A stretch of DNA of 64,000 nt from Antennarius striatus (Eukaryota > Chordata > Actinopteri > Lophiiformes > Antennariidae): positions 19,499,001 through 19,563,000 of the forward strand of contig NC_090782.1 in the NCBI RefSeq assembly GCF_040054535.1, in the 5' to 3' direction. The notes beneath the pieces are model-generated. The model made no database searches and had not been told where the DNA came from. It saw nothing but the letters and a program-made list of their open reading frames with translations. Shown here piece by piece: positions 32,001 to 47,000 of the stretch (the stretch's first letter is position 1; the number at the start of each line of letters is the position of its first letter). The translations under genes and the position numbers were made by a program.

Positions 32001-35000
32001 TAAGTACAATTTTGAGCTGTTTCTGCCTGCAGACATTAGAGGAAGCACAGCTTCTGCTAAGACTGACATTTATTTGTTCAACAAGACTTACCTGTTCAAA
32101 GTCAAATTAGGAAAAGCGTCAGTTACAGCTGGATTCATCTGGGTTGTATAAAAAGGAGCAAACTGCTGCTTCAATGTTTCTATAAGTCTGTCCATGAATT
32201 GCTGATGTATTCACTGCTTTGTTCCGTTGATGGAGGTTGAGAGGGGCATAAAATTTTATCAACCACATATTTAAATTAATGTGTCACAAGTACGTACCTT
32301 GCATTGTTGTGTGAGTTAAGCCAATATAGCATAATGGATTCAGTGCAGAAGAGCATTTGAAGGTGCCTCTATTTGGGTCCAATGCCAAACGTTTTCTGTC
32401 TCTCTGCTGTCAGATTGACCCCAAGCCATGCACTCCCAGAGGAATGCAACCTGAAAAATCTCGAACCAAGGAGGGCTGGGTAAGAGGAATATGACTTCTA
32501 CTGAGTAGGCTAGATTTTATATTTGTACTGCAATAAAACTCTGGGAATAAGTCTCTACATCCGCTCTTCCTTTTTATGGATCATGATGAAATATTGAGCT
32601 TTATCAAGAAAAGCGTCCCAGCCTTGACAATGTCTGATTAAAAAAATCTCTAGTGTATCATGTTGATAACTGAAACCAGATTTAATATCTATAGAAATGC
32701 TAAAATTCGGTTTGGGCTTTTGATTAATCACAGTAATTTAAAGAATCTATGAATTGACCTCTATTTGTGATTGAGAAGCTGCAACAATATTGGATTTTCC
32801 AGCTTTGTTACAGTATAAACAGGCTTTGTATTTGAATTACTGAATAATAATATGATAATGCTTTTATCACTGTGTAATAACTTGAACTAACACCAAAACA
32901 GTTGCGTAATTTTTCTAGAATTTTGAGTTAAAAAAAAATAATTCTTGTGTTCTTAGTTTGAATATTTCAACCTGGTTTAATAACCCTCAGGAAAGTTGCT
33001 ACTTTAATGTCAGTTAAAGATCTACCGAGCCACCTCAAATCTTTTGTAGTTTTGTTCCTTTAACCAGCGAAGATTCTGGTTGTTGCCCCTTTGTTGTTAG
33101 TAAGATCTTTTTACAAGTCACACATTGGTGCAAGTGTAGAGTCATTGAGGCACTTTGCTTCCTTAAAGTTATGTTGAAGCTGCTGAAGGTTTTACTAACA
33201 AAGAAGAAGATTTAATTGCTAAAAATCAGCGTTGTTAAAAGCAGCGTCTTTCTAGTCTTTACGTCATGAGTGTAGGGCACAGCGATAGTGAAATGCCTAA
33301 TGGTAGAGAGTAACTGGAGGAAGGCGTGCTCTCTGATCTGCGGAGACTAGTGTTTGCATTGACATGACATGTTAAGAATTATACCCCAGGGCAAGAGGAG
33401 AACCTAATTTCTTTTGCACTGTCTGAATAGATGATGGCTAACTGGCCCTTTCCCAGAGTGATCCTTTAACAGACACTGAAATCCATACACTCCCTGTTTT
33501 CTTTCAGAAGGGCAGCAAAGCTGATAGCAATAAATCAAAGAAGATATTTGTAGGTGGAATCCCCCATAACTGCGGCGAGCCTGAACTCAGGGACTATTTC
33601 AATAGATTCGGAGTGGTGAGTATTGTCGTTTGCACAATGCAAATAGGTTAATATCGTCATTAATACTGTTTAAATAGATTTGACATTGAACAGGGTCAGT
33701 ACTACCTTACTAAAAAAGCTCAAACATAATGTGATGAGTTAGGAAAATAAATTATTTGTCCTAATTGAGGCAGAATTTTTGATTGAACTAAGAATGGACG
33801 GTGATTTTCTAAATGGAGCCACTGTTTCCCTTTGTCCCATTCAAGGTCACAGAGGTGGTAATGATCTATGATGCGGAGAAGCAGAGGCCCCGAGGTAAAA
33901 GCTGATCCCGTTTTTTTCCCTTCTCCCCTCTTCATACTTGACCATCTTAAATCCCATGACAGACTATTCTGGCCCAATGACAAAAAGTCCATTCAACTCC
34001 ATATTTTTAATTCAATTTAAACACATCACCCATAAAAGGAATTTTGTGTATGGTGATGACACGCAATTAAACATGAAAGGATTATAAGCTTCACACCAAA
34101 TCATCACTGTGTTCATCATATGTAAAATATAATATGTGCTATTACGTTAAAAACACAATCTGATGCGGAATGCACTCATTATACAGTTATACTTACATTT
34201 CATAAATATTCATTGAGGGAACATCTTTACTTTATATGATGGTTATAAATTTGTGTAATGTAACTCATAATTTGTCCACATATTGAAGTGTAGATTAATG
34301 ACCTTTAAAATCATGTGTCAGCTGTCAGCATAGGCTCAAATATAAAAATTGCTCACAATATTGCACGGTCTGATTTTGACTGATGCATTGTCCCTTATGA
34401 CTTTACTAACAGGTGAAAATGTTGTTTTTTTATGATAATCTTAACTAATAAATTAACTTTATCAGTTAAGATTCTCAAGATTTATTTTAGAATGCACAAA
34501 GAATTTCAGGTGTTACAAAAATCTGGTCTAATGATCTTTTAGATGTTTTTGTTTCAAACTCTTAATAAACATACTTTATATGTAAAGATAACGTATGGGG
34601 AAAAAGTGTTTTATTAACCACATTTTGCATCTCAACATGTGGTCCTTCACTCATGTAAGTCAAATTTAATTGGTTTCTTCCAAATTTACATGTCTCACAC
34701 TGAAACCTTGGTTGGATGGGATCATGTAATGCTTACAGTGAAAAAGAGGAAGAATTGCAGTGAGCAGCGCTCATTTGGAACATGACCATTTAAAAACTGT
34801 GATTTCAGTCTTTAAAGGACTAATCCTCCCTCAAACTAATTGGCAGTTGATCACAATGTCTAAAACATTTAGTTGTTTTATTTCCTCAGATCTGTAGATA
34901 ACTGACCAACTGCATAGATTATTTTACCCCACGTTCAATAATTACTCAAGATAAAAAGAAAACTTGTAAGGAATTTATTATTAATATTTTAAGAATCAAT

Positions 35001-38000
35001 TACCTGCTTGATCATAAAAGTGTTAATAGTAAAATGCTTGTTTCCCTGAAATTCAGTGACATATTTGTCAAATTTGACTGTAACCATTAATCGACAAGTA
35101 AATGAAACGTGAAGCTTTTTAAACCACAGTACTATAGTCTTCAGTAGACCAGAATTCAATGTGTAATAACCCTAAAATGTTTGTAATTTATTTGCCTTCA
35201 AGCGTCCCGGAAGGCAAAGGAAATTAATCAAAAGTTGGAGCATTGCAAGAAAATAGGTGGTCTAAAAAAACTGTTCTGAAACACAACATGCAACTGACAT
35301 ATTGAGCACAGACCATCTAAAGTTTGTCCTCAAAGAGGCAAGTTTCACCTCAAAGACTTGAGGTGAATATTCCATTGTTTCCAGTAGAAAAATGGAGTCA
35401 TTAAGCATTGTCACCTAGGGCTCGCCATCATAAACTCTGTAACCTATTTTTGGACAAAAAACCCCCGAAAGCCTTTAAAATCTCACGAACATTCGCTCAG
35501 TTAGTCATAAATCTGTCATGAGTTTATGACGTGTGCTGACAGTTTCAGCACGGATGGCCTCACTAGGAGTCAGACTCCACGCCACTGGCAGTGCTGGTGT
35601 CAGACCCTCTCCACTGAGTTACAGTCACAGCTGTTTCATCTGTCCTACATAGCAATGATGCAGTAGCCAATGACCCACAACATGTATTACTACGGTTCCC
35701 TCAAACCCACTTTTATTCTCTATTGGGAGAAACCCAGAATAGCTTGTCATTGGAATTTAACATGATGTATTGTACCTGTAAAAACAATTACATAATCTTT
35801 CACAGTACAATCAGTTTTTAATACTAAAACCATCAGAATTTTGGAATAAGTTTTCTTTGCTTTGATTTAGATATCACTTATATATATAAATATATATATA
35901 CATATATATCTTAAATAGCATAGTATGTTTTTAAATACTGTATGTATAAAGTTAAGTGATTTTGTAAGTAAGCCCTTTCCAATTTTCTTTCTTCTGTCCC
36001 CTTCTCCTTGTGAATGGTTTGAATGTGATTAACAGTGTCTCTAAGATTTGTCTTTTCTCCTTTAGGTTACAGTGCATTGACTGATGGCACAAAGGTACAG
36101 GCCAGATGTAAAACCTCCAAATTTATTTGACTTGGTCAGAATGGGGGTGTATACAAAGTCAGATCACAAACTCTCATTAATTTATCATGAAATTAGAAAG
36201 AAGATTTTTCTGAGGATTTGCTTACAGGTTATTTTAGTGATGAGTGATGGTGAAGCTTGTATTCATAAATTGTGTTTGATGGGAAATGAGCACTTGGACT
36301 ACTCTGACTTTCTCAGAGAGTCTCTTTCATTTTAGCGGTGTTTTTGAAGAATGATTTTGGTAGACAGTATAATCAGGTAAATAGGTGATAATTTTAAATC
36401 ACTTGTTAGTTCTGTGTCCTGGAAGATATTAAAATAGTAATAATCTAATTTCATAGTAAACTATTATAGAGAGAAAAAATGATTAATGCTGCAATTAATG
36501 AATACAATTTGAGTCTTTTGGTCCATAAAAAAATATAGTAAAAAGAAAAAGGTTTCAAAATGTAAGGTGTCTAAAAAAACCTAATGATATTTTAATTGAC
36601 AATTTACACAGTGAAGAAACCAGACATTTTCCTCATTTACTTAAGCAGGCTGCAATTAATTGTTGTTATTCTAGTATAAAGAAAATCCTGATATAAGAAT
36701 TGTTGATCAAAATTATTTTCTTTTTACATCATTTAACATTTTGTAAGAGTTCATTTCATTGAAATAGTTACCTGACTTTCATGTTGGAGTATTAAAGAGT
36801 ATTAATGTCACTGCACCCAAGATATGTCAGATCTTGTAATGCATTAAATTTAGATGAAGGACGGGTCATTGGCAGATGGTATTAATAGCAATAGATAAGC
36901 TTGGGAATGGTTGGCATAGTACTAGAGGTCTCTAAAAATCTCAGTTGTCTGATAGGACATTTAATTGGATTCAGGTTAGGTCCCCAAGTAGAGTCGCGCA
37001 CACAACCTAGTTCTGCCACAGCAGAAAATAAATCGAATTGAAAATAGATCAGAACGATTTTTTACGACCTCCAAATTCTTTGAAAAGTTCCGTTACAGAC
37101 AGTTTACTGAGCTTTGCATTCTTGTTGATGAACTTTGTTGGTACCCCAAGGAAACTTCTGATCGGAATCAGCAAAATGTACTTTGGGAAACTAGTAATGG
37201 CCTGTATCTCTGTGTTATCATTGTGAAAAATACTTAAATTGTCCATTTGAGGCTTATCCTGGCTGACTCAAAAGTAAATACTGAAATTGGGAAAGCTTGG
37301 AGAAAGCTTTAGCCATTCTATAGTTTGTGTTTTTCCATATTTTGTAATGCATTAACAATGGCTGCGGAGAGTGTGTGCTCCACAGAAATGTACCGAGGAA
37401 CAGATCAAGGTGGGGTTTGGATGAAATCGCATCAATTTACCAAAAGTGGATTGAATTCAACTGACATTAATGTCGGCAATAGTGTGAAAAAATATTGGAC
37501 CCTCTTTTGATTTCTTTTTTGGTGTGTATTTCATACTAAACGCTTCAAAGGAAATTCGGTACAAAATGAGAAATCACAAATTTTAAACAATGTTTTAAGG
37601 CAGAAAGGATCAGAAACACCTAAATGTGAAAAGGCATTTTCCCCCTTTGAAATTAAGTCAGAAAAAACTACTAAACTGCATTTGACAGTGGTTACAGCTG
37701 GAGTCGACACACCAGATGTAACTTACCCACTGTGGGACTAATAAATATCTAAATATCTTACCAAGGCCTGGTTACTACCAGCAGTGTTCAATGAAACCAT
37801 CGCTTAAATAGGAAGTTTTGTTATACATGTTGTTGGCAAGTAGCTCTCACAAGTAGCACACTACAGTATTCCAAATCAAAAGGAATTCCAAATGAGATGA
37901 AAGAGGCAATTGAAATACATTAGTCTGTGAAGGTTTCTAAAACTGTTGCTTAGACAGATAGATAAGATAGATGGATGGATGGATGGATAGGTACTCACTT

Positions 38001-41000
38001 GCTTTTATTTACTTCTACTTTATTAATCCTCAAGGAAAGTAAAAAAGACTCTGGAACTCCATAAATCCACAAGAAACAAGTAATATAATCTACAAATACA
38101 GATGACTCAATAGTGAACATTAGTGTACCTTGCTAGAAGTGGCCAAAAAATATAGGTCAGTATGCATGCCTACAGATTTTGGGAGAATATTCTATGGGCT
38201 GGTGAGTTGAAGATTAAGCTGTTTGGAAAATAACATCCTGTTAAATCTGGTGTAAACCAAACACAGCATTCCACAAAAAGAACATTATTCCTGTTAAGTT
38301 TTTTTGTAATCAAATTAAATGGGTTGTTTTATGTAATTTTTGTTTGATGATTCAATGCAGTTTTAGTTTGAGATGCAGGCTAAAATGGAAGAAATCAAAA
38401 GATGATTACTTTTTCACACCACTCTGACAATTTTAAAACACATTTTACATCAAAGCAAATGCTGTACTCAACAAACTTGATGTGTGACAGTTAAGCTCCC
38501 CTGTTTTGATAATTAAACTATTTACACAGAAAACAGTAACATTTTCTTCAATCTCCCTGGTTTTACCCAGAGATATTTGTTTTTTTAATGTGCGACATCA
38601 GCCGAACCCCAGGAGCCTCTTGCTCAGTCTTGATGGACCCTCACTCTGCTGAAGCCCAATACTGTTCTTCATCTTGTGTTGTCACAACCCCCCTGCTACC
38701 TTGATTCACTCTTGGTCGTTGGCTAGGTTTTGGATTTATTACTTTCGAGGCCGAACAATCAGTGGACCAGGCTGTCAACATGCATTTTCACGACATCATG
38801 GGCAAAAAAGTGTGTAGTTGTAGTTTTATTTTACCCTTAAGATCAAACAGAGGCTTGGGCGACATTGACAGTTATATTAAGTTGTGTTATTGTTTGTAGC
38901 TCATTTTCCGATGGCTTCCTTAAGCATAACATAATGTTCTATACTTTCTAGGGAGACACTAGCCTTTCACCAATTCTGCTATAGTACAGTTTCTGTTGTC
39001 GCTCAAGGCTTTGTTTAAAATAACCACTCCTTTAGGATGTCTTTAGTGCATTAGATACTTAAACCCTTAAAATTACATTATTATTATTATTTTTTTCTTT
39101 TTCTTTTTGCAGAAGCTAAAGAAAAGATGAAGGCTGCAAAGCTCAAACAATTGCAATGAGTATAAAACACCTAAAGGATTGGTTAAATATTTCTTTGTGT
39201 TCTGATGTTTTGTTCACAGGTCACTTACACGTCAACATGTTTTTTTTTTGTTTTCATTTTCTTTTGTTCCCGTTGAAGTTAATGAAAAAACTCAATTCAG
39301 TGACCTCAGTTGAAGAATCTCCATACTGTGTCAGTTCTCAAAATAGCAAATGGCAGGTCTCTCTAAAAAAGGGCTGCATAGTATTGAGTTTGACAATATT
39401 GACTTGTCACTTTTTGGTGTTTGTTTAATCTTAAGTGTATACCAGATGGATGGGGCTTACTGCATAAATACAATTCAGAATTCAGTGTCAGGTAAGCTTT
39501 TCTTCTGGGAAAACACACCGTGGTGTTATATATTCAAGCACTGCTCATAAGTTTCTGGAAGTCCCTTTGTTCTGCTGCATGAAGCAGATACCAGCAACCC
39601 GATATCTCCACTGAGTAAAACAGGCCATTAAGTAATTGTGGTCCTGTTGTAATAAAGTACTACTTAGTGAATAACTGGCAAGGACTGTTTCTCACACTTG
39701 GGTTTTAAGTGTATGTATGAAGCTTTGCACAAAGATATTTAGTCATTTACATAATTTAAACACTTTAGAGAGATAGCCAAAGAGATAATCTTTTTTTGGC
39801 CCATCATGATGACAGCAATAATCGATGGGCATAAGAACATCATCAAATTTCAACTTTAATGGCATATGTATGTTGTTTCTCTCAGAAGACGGAAATGGGA
39901 ATTAACATACAACAAAAGATCCCTGGAACAATTATGTTGCCAGATCTGGTTAGTATATCAAACCACCTTGACCCCCATGGAATAAATTTAAATATTCTGT
40001 ACACAAATTTTTTTTTCCCAGAATAGTGCTGCTATGTAGACTTTTTTCTAAAAGGTTTGCTTGAACTATATTTAAGCTAGATATTATTGTTCCGTTTACT
40101 AGCAACACAAGACATTTATAGTAAAATGTCACTGATCATCACATTATAATGATCTGAATCCCATTTCCTGTGTAAATTATTCTGCTCGACATGCATACTC
40201 TCCAATGGCATTTACCCCCATTGACTTTGGCCTGGTTTCCAGCAGGAATCAAGGCTTGACTTAATTCATTGTTCTTGAGTTGACATTACTTTATGCTGGG
40301 ACTTGAGGAGGGCTTAGAGATAGAGTTACAAAATTAGAAATTGGAGCACATCAAACTGTGGAACAAGTCCCAGTTCTGCTGTTGGGGATTGTACAGAAGT
40401 CATGGTATCCATCACTCGAAGCTGTGATGCCCATGGGAGAACGTGCTCAGGTAGTCGCCGACGGTGGTGAGACCACTGCCGGAAACATGTGCATGTAATT
40501 AGGTCGACAGAGAAGGAAGAGGGGAGGCTGGGGAAGGTGGCAACACCTTAAAGCAGGGAGGAATTTGTGATTCGTTTTCCTCCTGCAAGGTGACCCCAAT
40601 AACTCAGCCCCTCAGTCTATTTCTGGTTGGCTCCCCTTAGCCTCAGCCTGTTTTTTTTTTTTTTGTGCTCTTGTTAACTGCTGGTAGCTTTGCCTACTTA
40701 CTGGGAGGAGACTTGTTACTGGGACAATAATTGTTTGACACCATATATTGCATGATTACAGTACAGTACTGGATAAACGGGATGGATTTCAGAAATGTGT
40801 CTCCTGAATATGGAGTACACAAACTGACATAGCAGACATGAAGGATTTATTGCACAAAGAGCAGCAACTTCATATAATCAAGCTGTCCCTTTACAGAAGG
40901 GAAAATCTTTTTCCTATCTTTGACACAGTATGAAGATTCAATTTTAAATTGACTGAAACATTTATTTATTTGTACTCTGCATGTTTACATTTACATATTC

Positions 41001-44000
41001 TGTTAGAAGTGAGATAAAAATTCCTTTCTACATCCATATAACCCCTAAAATTATTATTCCTGAAAAAAATCTTAAAATTAGACTTGTGTTAGCTGGATAT
41101 AGGTAAGTCACGACCTTCTATTAGATGTATTTTGATATATAGGACAATTCATGTATAGAAAAAATAAATCTGTGTTTCTCAGGTGCTTCTTAATAGATAT
41201 TTGAGACGATGCATTTTGAAAATGTTTGATCATTGACGTTCTTTCTATTATGATCTTGTCCAATAACATAATGAGTACCTGAGACACATAGCTGTACTCT
41301 CCTGGGTACACAGTAATATTAGTTAACATAGACTCCCCATTTAATTCTATTAAGAATAAAGGAAAGGATTTAAAACTTGACCAAAGTACTGAGGTCAAAA
41401 ATCAGTGAGAGGACAGGTCCGTCTAGGTGTGGGGCTTAATGAATTTTATGCTGGTGTTGCCAAATGTGCCCTCTATGTCCATTTGTTCAGGTGGAAGTAA
41501 AGAAGGCTGAACCTCGGGACAGTAAAGCTCCCAGCCAGCTTGGGCCTGGTCAGTGGGCCCCCAGGGGCATCTTAAGCACAGCTAATGGCTGGGCAACGCA
41601 ACCTCCCCAAGGCTGGCAGCAGGCTTACGGGCCACAGGGTGAGTGGGAATCAATCTCAGTTGAGCGTTTGAGGTTTGTTATGTGGAATATGTTATACTAA
41701 TTTTAAAATACACTGAACCTTCTCCTTCAATGTTAACTTTGTGCATGTAGGTTGCTACACTATAGGGTGTACATCTAAGGCAGTAGTATTATCCTCAGTG
41801 TTATGTTTTTCTCTTCCTGAAGGAGTCTGGGTGTCGACTACAGGCCAACCTATAGGTATGTGTTTCATCTCCACTTGATAAGACGCATAATTTGTTTTTT
41901 CATTTTAGTGAATCATGGTTTTCTGTGGGTTATTTGATAAATAAAGTGCTAATAGATTTTGTGTTGTTGCCATGTGATCATTGTGCTTATCATGAAGCAC
42001 TTGTGTCATTGGAATGGGCTTTACTCCCTTTGTGGCCAATAATCTGATGACGGTTAACAGCACGTGTTATCACCGGTCCATAATGGCTGAGGATGCAGAT
42101 AAGTTGCTGCTTGAGACAGATGGCAGGCTTGAATAGATTCCAGGCTGCTTTTTTCCCTCTCTATTGGTCAGGCTCTATTTCATGCAGTCTCACCACCTCT
42201 GGGTCAACCTTCAGTGCTTATTGCAGTGTCAGCCTTGTGCTCATTTAGATTTATTCCACTTCACATTGTGTTCTACAAAAACATTTATTTAGCAGGTACT
42301 TCATATCTGTGATTGTCTTCTTCCATCTTTAGTATTTTATGATAATGATAAGTTGTAGCACACATACACCAGAAAAATGTATTATAATGTATTATATCAT
42401 TGTGTGTATGTCTCAAAAATATCAATGTATGTCAAAACCTCTTCTGTGTTGGAGTAGGCGGATATGGACCTCAGTTGTCAGCAGGTCGTGGAACTCCTGC
42501 ACAACCTCCTTCACCTTTCAATGCATTCCTGGTGACGACGCCGGCAGCCGGCTTTGCTGCACCTCAGGGCTACCCTCAGCAAGGCTACAGCACAGCGCCA
42601 CAGTTTGGTCAGTAACACCCACACTTTTTTTTTGTTTTGTCTTTACCACAGGGTGCATACAGACAACGTAGCATATATAGATAAGGTGGTGATGAGTTTC
42701 TGAAAATGTAATTCATTTTTGATCAGTCAGATGCATGTAATTGATTTTTGATCAGTCAGATGCATCTAAATTATGTCAAAATGCTCACATACATCTCTTT
42801 GTCTTTGGGCCTACAAAAACTACATCTAGACCCTCAACATGGGAAACAATTTCTTTTAGCTTGTAGCTGCTCAATGCAGCATTTTATAACTAAATCTGTA
42901 AAATGACAGCTTTCCTGCTGTAGTCAGGGAGGAACGTCGACCTTATCAGAAATGGACAGCTTGACTCAGACACCCAGCAGTTCATGAAATGTAGATAATG
43001 TTGGAGGGAGATTATTTCCTTACACCTTTCAAATTTGTTGGCAGATGGTGAAGTATTTGAATTAAGAGTGGGAAATGAGCCAGGCATTATGAATTGCCAA
43101 TGTGTTGGCAAAGTGGTCACAATTTTATCTGGCAAATGGTTAAAAGATGTGTGGACATGTAACTGGCATAAAAACCTGAAATGAAGAGGGTTGATGGAGA
43201 AATTTAATGATTTTTTAAATTAACATGATGGTGCGGTGTGCCAACATCTTTAAAACAACTCACTAAAAATTAATCTTGGAGTAAATTTTTTTCTTGACTC
43301 ACAAACTGAGTCAGGGTTGTTTTTCTATAAAGTACCTCTAACAAATGATATAAAGTCCTAGGAATGATTTTATGTCCCACAGGTTACAGTTTTGGCACAC
43401 CGCAGGCAGACCAGTATGCTCCACAGGTACCTCCTCCGCCCACCACTCCAGGAACTGCAACTCTGGGCTTTGCCCCCGCCACCACACCAACTCAGGACTT
43501 GAGCAAGGCTCCTACTGGGCAACCTGACTTTCCTTATAGCCAATATGGTAAGAATAGCATTGTGCATTATGATGTTTGCTGCCCTTTTCACTCCTACTCA
43601 CTTTTTTGTACACCCCTTGGCCTTACCTACAGTATGTCTCTGGCTACTTCATTGAATGCCACTACAGCTCATTTAAGTGCAAATGTACAACCCTGAGGCC
43701 CAGATCACACAGAGATTCTTCTCTATTGGTGCAGACATTTCAAATATGCATCAGAATGCAGGACAGCAAACAATGTGCTTCGCCTGTGGAAGTGGGAAAT
43801 CAAACAATTAATGAAAAAACAGGACTGACTCCATGTCTTGCACTGAAATGTGAAATCATTTTATGCATGATCAAAAGCCGACATACCTCACAGCAGTTAT
43901 ACCGTTACCACATTGGAAAACGATGGTCTCTGTGTGATTGGCCGCATCGATTTCATTTAGCTTGGTATTTCAGCTGTCATTGGTATATTAATGGTAGGTC

Positions 44001-47000
44001 CTGGTATTGTTGAATTAGATCATCCTGCCTTGCAAATTTGTTTTTTTCTTCTTCTTTTTTGGCTTAAATATTTTGAAATTCAAGGGATTGCAACTTTTCT
44101 TCAGACAGCCTGTACAGTGCACATTATAAAAATGTTTTTTACTTTTTGATTCCCCCCTTCTATATCTCCTTTTTCTCTCATTTGAGACTATGCTGGCTTA
44201 TTTTCCTAGTTTTGGAACGATTCCGGAAATGAGTACCAGCACAACAGTATTATGTCTATGAAAGCTAATTTCTGGAATGTGAACTTGGCCGCTCTGCTGT
44301 GTAAATTGTTGCAGATATTACATTTTTTGTCAAATGTGTTGGTAGGTTTTACTTTCTAGTGAGTGTCTTTCTGGTCTTTTAGCCTGTTAGTTTAATTCTA
44401 CATTAGCTTTTGACTGATTTTCATCAAATCTTTACTGAAGCAACTCCAGTGTCAATTTCGATGTATCTTATGAACCGAAAATTCAGAGCCCGGCTTCCTC
44501 AATGACATGCTGTTCAGTCATGCAGGATTAACTGTTCGTGCTGAGAGCACCAATGGAGGCTCTAGATTTTTCAGCTATGAACCAAAAACCAGACTGAAAT
44601 ACTGTCAAAACCAGCCAGCATCATGGGAAAGGAACAGGTGTGGTCTTCATTCACCTGCGTGAACTTGCAGTCAGAAAAGGTTGTGTTCATTCAGAATCTA
44701 CAGTGAATTTTTCGAGTAGCTGATATTTTTAATTTGACTTGATTTCCAGCTCCTTCATACGGCTGGATGCACATTAAAAATCAGTAATGTGATTGCTGTC
44801 AGTGCTCATCTTGTTCAGTGTTTTCTTGCTTGTGCTTATCTTCCATCCAGCTTTTTGCATTTAGTGTTGGCTGCCTGCTCAGGCTGTTAGCCCAACTATC
44901 CAAGTTAGTAGTATCGACAGTCTCAAAATTCTTCTTGTGAAATGACCAGAAAATAAGAAACATATTTGTTCTTGTTGTGAACACAGACCACAAGCCTACC
45001 ATACGACAGCAGATTCCACACAAAATTTTATGGAAATGAATACATTTGGTAAAGGCTAAGTTAGTGGTTTTGAATGCTTTCTGCCAGGCCAATGGCTTTT
45101 TTCTAATTTATTTCTAATAATTCTCAACTTCCAGCAAACTACTGGCTGAAGTTTGAAAGTGATTGACAGATCATTTGTTACAAGGAAATGTTATGCAATT
45201 GAAAACTGAGGCTAGACATGTAACCAGCAGTTACAGCAGCACTGAAAATAATCAGTGCTTACAACTGAAGTACAGTAAAGAAATAATATAAAGTGACTTA
45301 ATTTCAGGTTAAATTTAACACCACAAATTTAATGGAGACAAATGACAAAAATCAATCCAGGATCTTTTTTGGAAAATATTTGGCAACAATATTTTTTGCC
45401 TCCACATCATGCTTTACAGACTACATCATACAAAACCACTGAAATGGTTCTTGTCCTTGTTTTTAATATCATTGTGGTAGGAAAAATCCTAGCATTTCAT
45501 GCACATTTTACAAAATTCCATGAGAGCAGACAGGCTTGATTTTAAATAAAAAGACAGGGATGCTAGAAGGTAGCTCCTCACCCCATTTAACTTAAACCTC
45601 CAGTTAAAGCTGAGCAGTGGTGCCTCTCCAAACAGTGCGTACTTTAATTACTATTACAACTACGCAGCTCTTTTAGCTCAATAAGGGGGAACTATGTAAA
45701 CTAGCTGGCCAGCAGTATCTGGGTTCAGTCAACCTGGTCTCCTCGTCTCCCTGATAGGCTTGGGTAACTACCCTCAGGACCCATCTGCCTACGGACCAAC
45801 GCGTCCTTCTCACAGTTATGGTCAGGATGAGCAGGGAGGATATAGTGCAGGTAGGTGCCAGCGTTGTCTTCATCAACCACAGAAAGTAGCATTTATTTAG
45901 CCACAAGCTCGTTTGGTTTTTTTTGTTTGTTTTTTGCTCTGTAGTCTTTCGCATGTACATTTTGCATGTACATACAAATGACTGTGTTTACTTCAGTATA
46001 GTAGCAGACAGCCTACAGCTGTCTCACAGCTGTTCAAAAGAAATTCACATTGAAATTTTCCATTCCAATCATGGAAGTTCAGTCAGTGGCTGTAACCTTA
46101 CTATACAAAGACCAACCATGTCCTGCGCTTGTGTCTCTTTCTCTACTCATTGCTTTGCTGATTATAAAAAGGATGATCTAATTACCAAATACTTTGTTCA
46201 TGGTTCACTGTGTACATCAATAGTCCATTCATCTGTTGTTTTTTTCCCCATGTTCTTTCTCTGCATGGTAGCTAAAATGGTGTGAAAGGAAAAAAAAATT
46301 CAAAAATGACATGATGCCTGTAAATCTCAAATTTCTGTATTGATTCTTTGTATTGCTGGGACCACTGTTCTTTAGATATATTGTTTTGGGTCAGTTCACA
46401 AACTTTTGAGTACTGTGAATTTTCTACTGCGTTTCTCCCTTTTCTTGTCATCTTTCTATTTCTTCTGTCTTTCCATGTCAGTTATTTATAATGTTCCTCT
46501 CGTCAAAATTTATCGATACCGGAAAGATTTGGCTACCACTCTGGTTTTATATTTTACACTGCATAATCACTCGTGTGTTTTCAACCTGAAAAGCCCTTCA
46601 GTTGAGGCAGTGGATGCTAAATATTTAGTTGCAGCAGGCAGATTAGTTTCCTCCCCTGGTAGTCACTTTGGTTACCCTGTGTCTTTGCAGGGGGATGGTG
46701 CCATCCAGTGTCTGAATAGAACAAAAACATGAGGTGTTACTGATTAGCAGTAGAATCCAGAGACTGTTTTTCTCAAGTAAGCCCGTTTTAATTTATTGTT
46801 AAATTCACCTTTATATTGTCATTTTTAGCTCCATACATGAAACATTGTTAATGATGATTTTCAACACTGGAGGGCTTATTTAAGGAATGCAGCATCTGTA
46901 TCTTTAGGAAAAATCCACCTAGAAATCATTAAATTCAACAAGGCTCATGAAGTGTTTAGTTGTTTTGTTTGATATTTGCCAATGGACTTATTGTTAAATA

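Noticed and set aside
43576-44013. A 145-codon frame in dazap1 intron 11.
   Set aside because: It starts inside the intron after the exon donor at 43548, is rich in rare motifs and cysteines with no family resemblance, and is not in phase with the exons.
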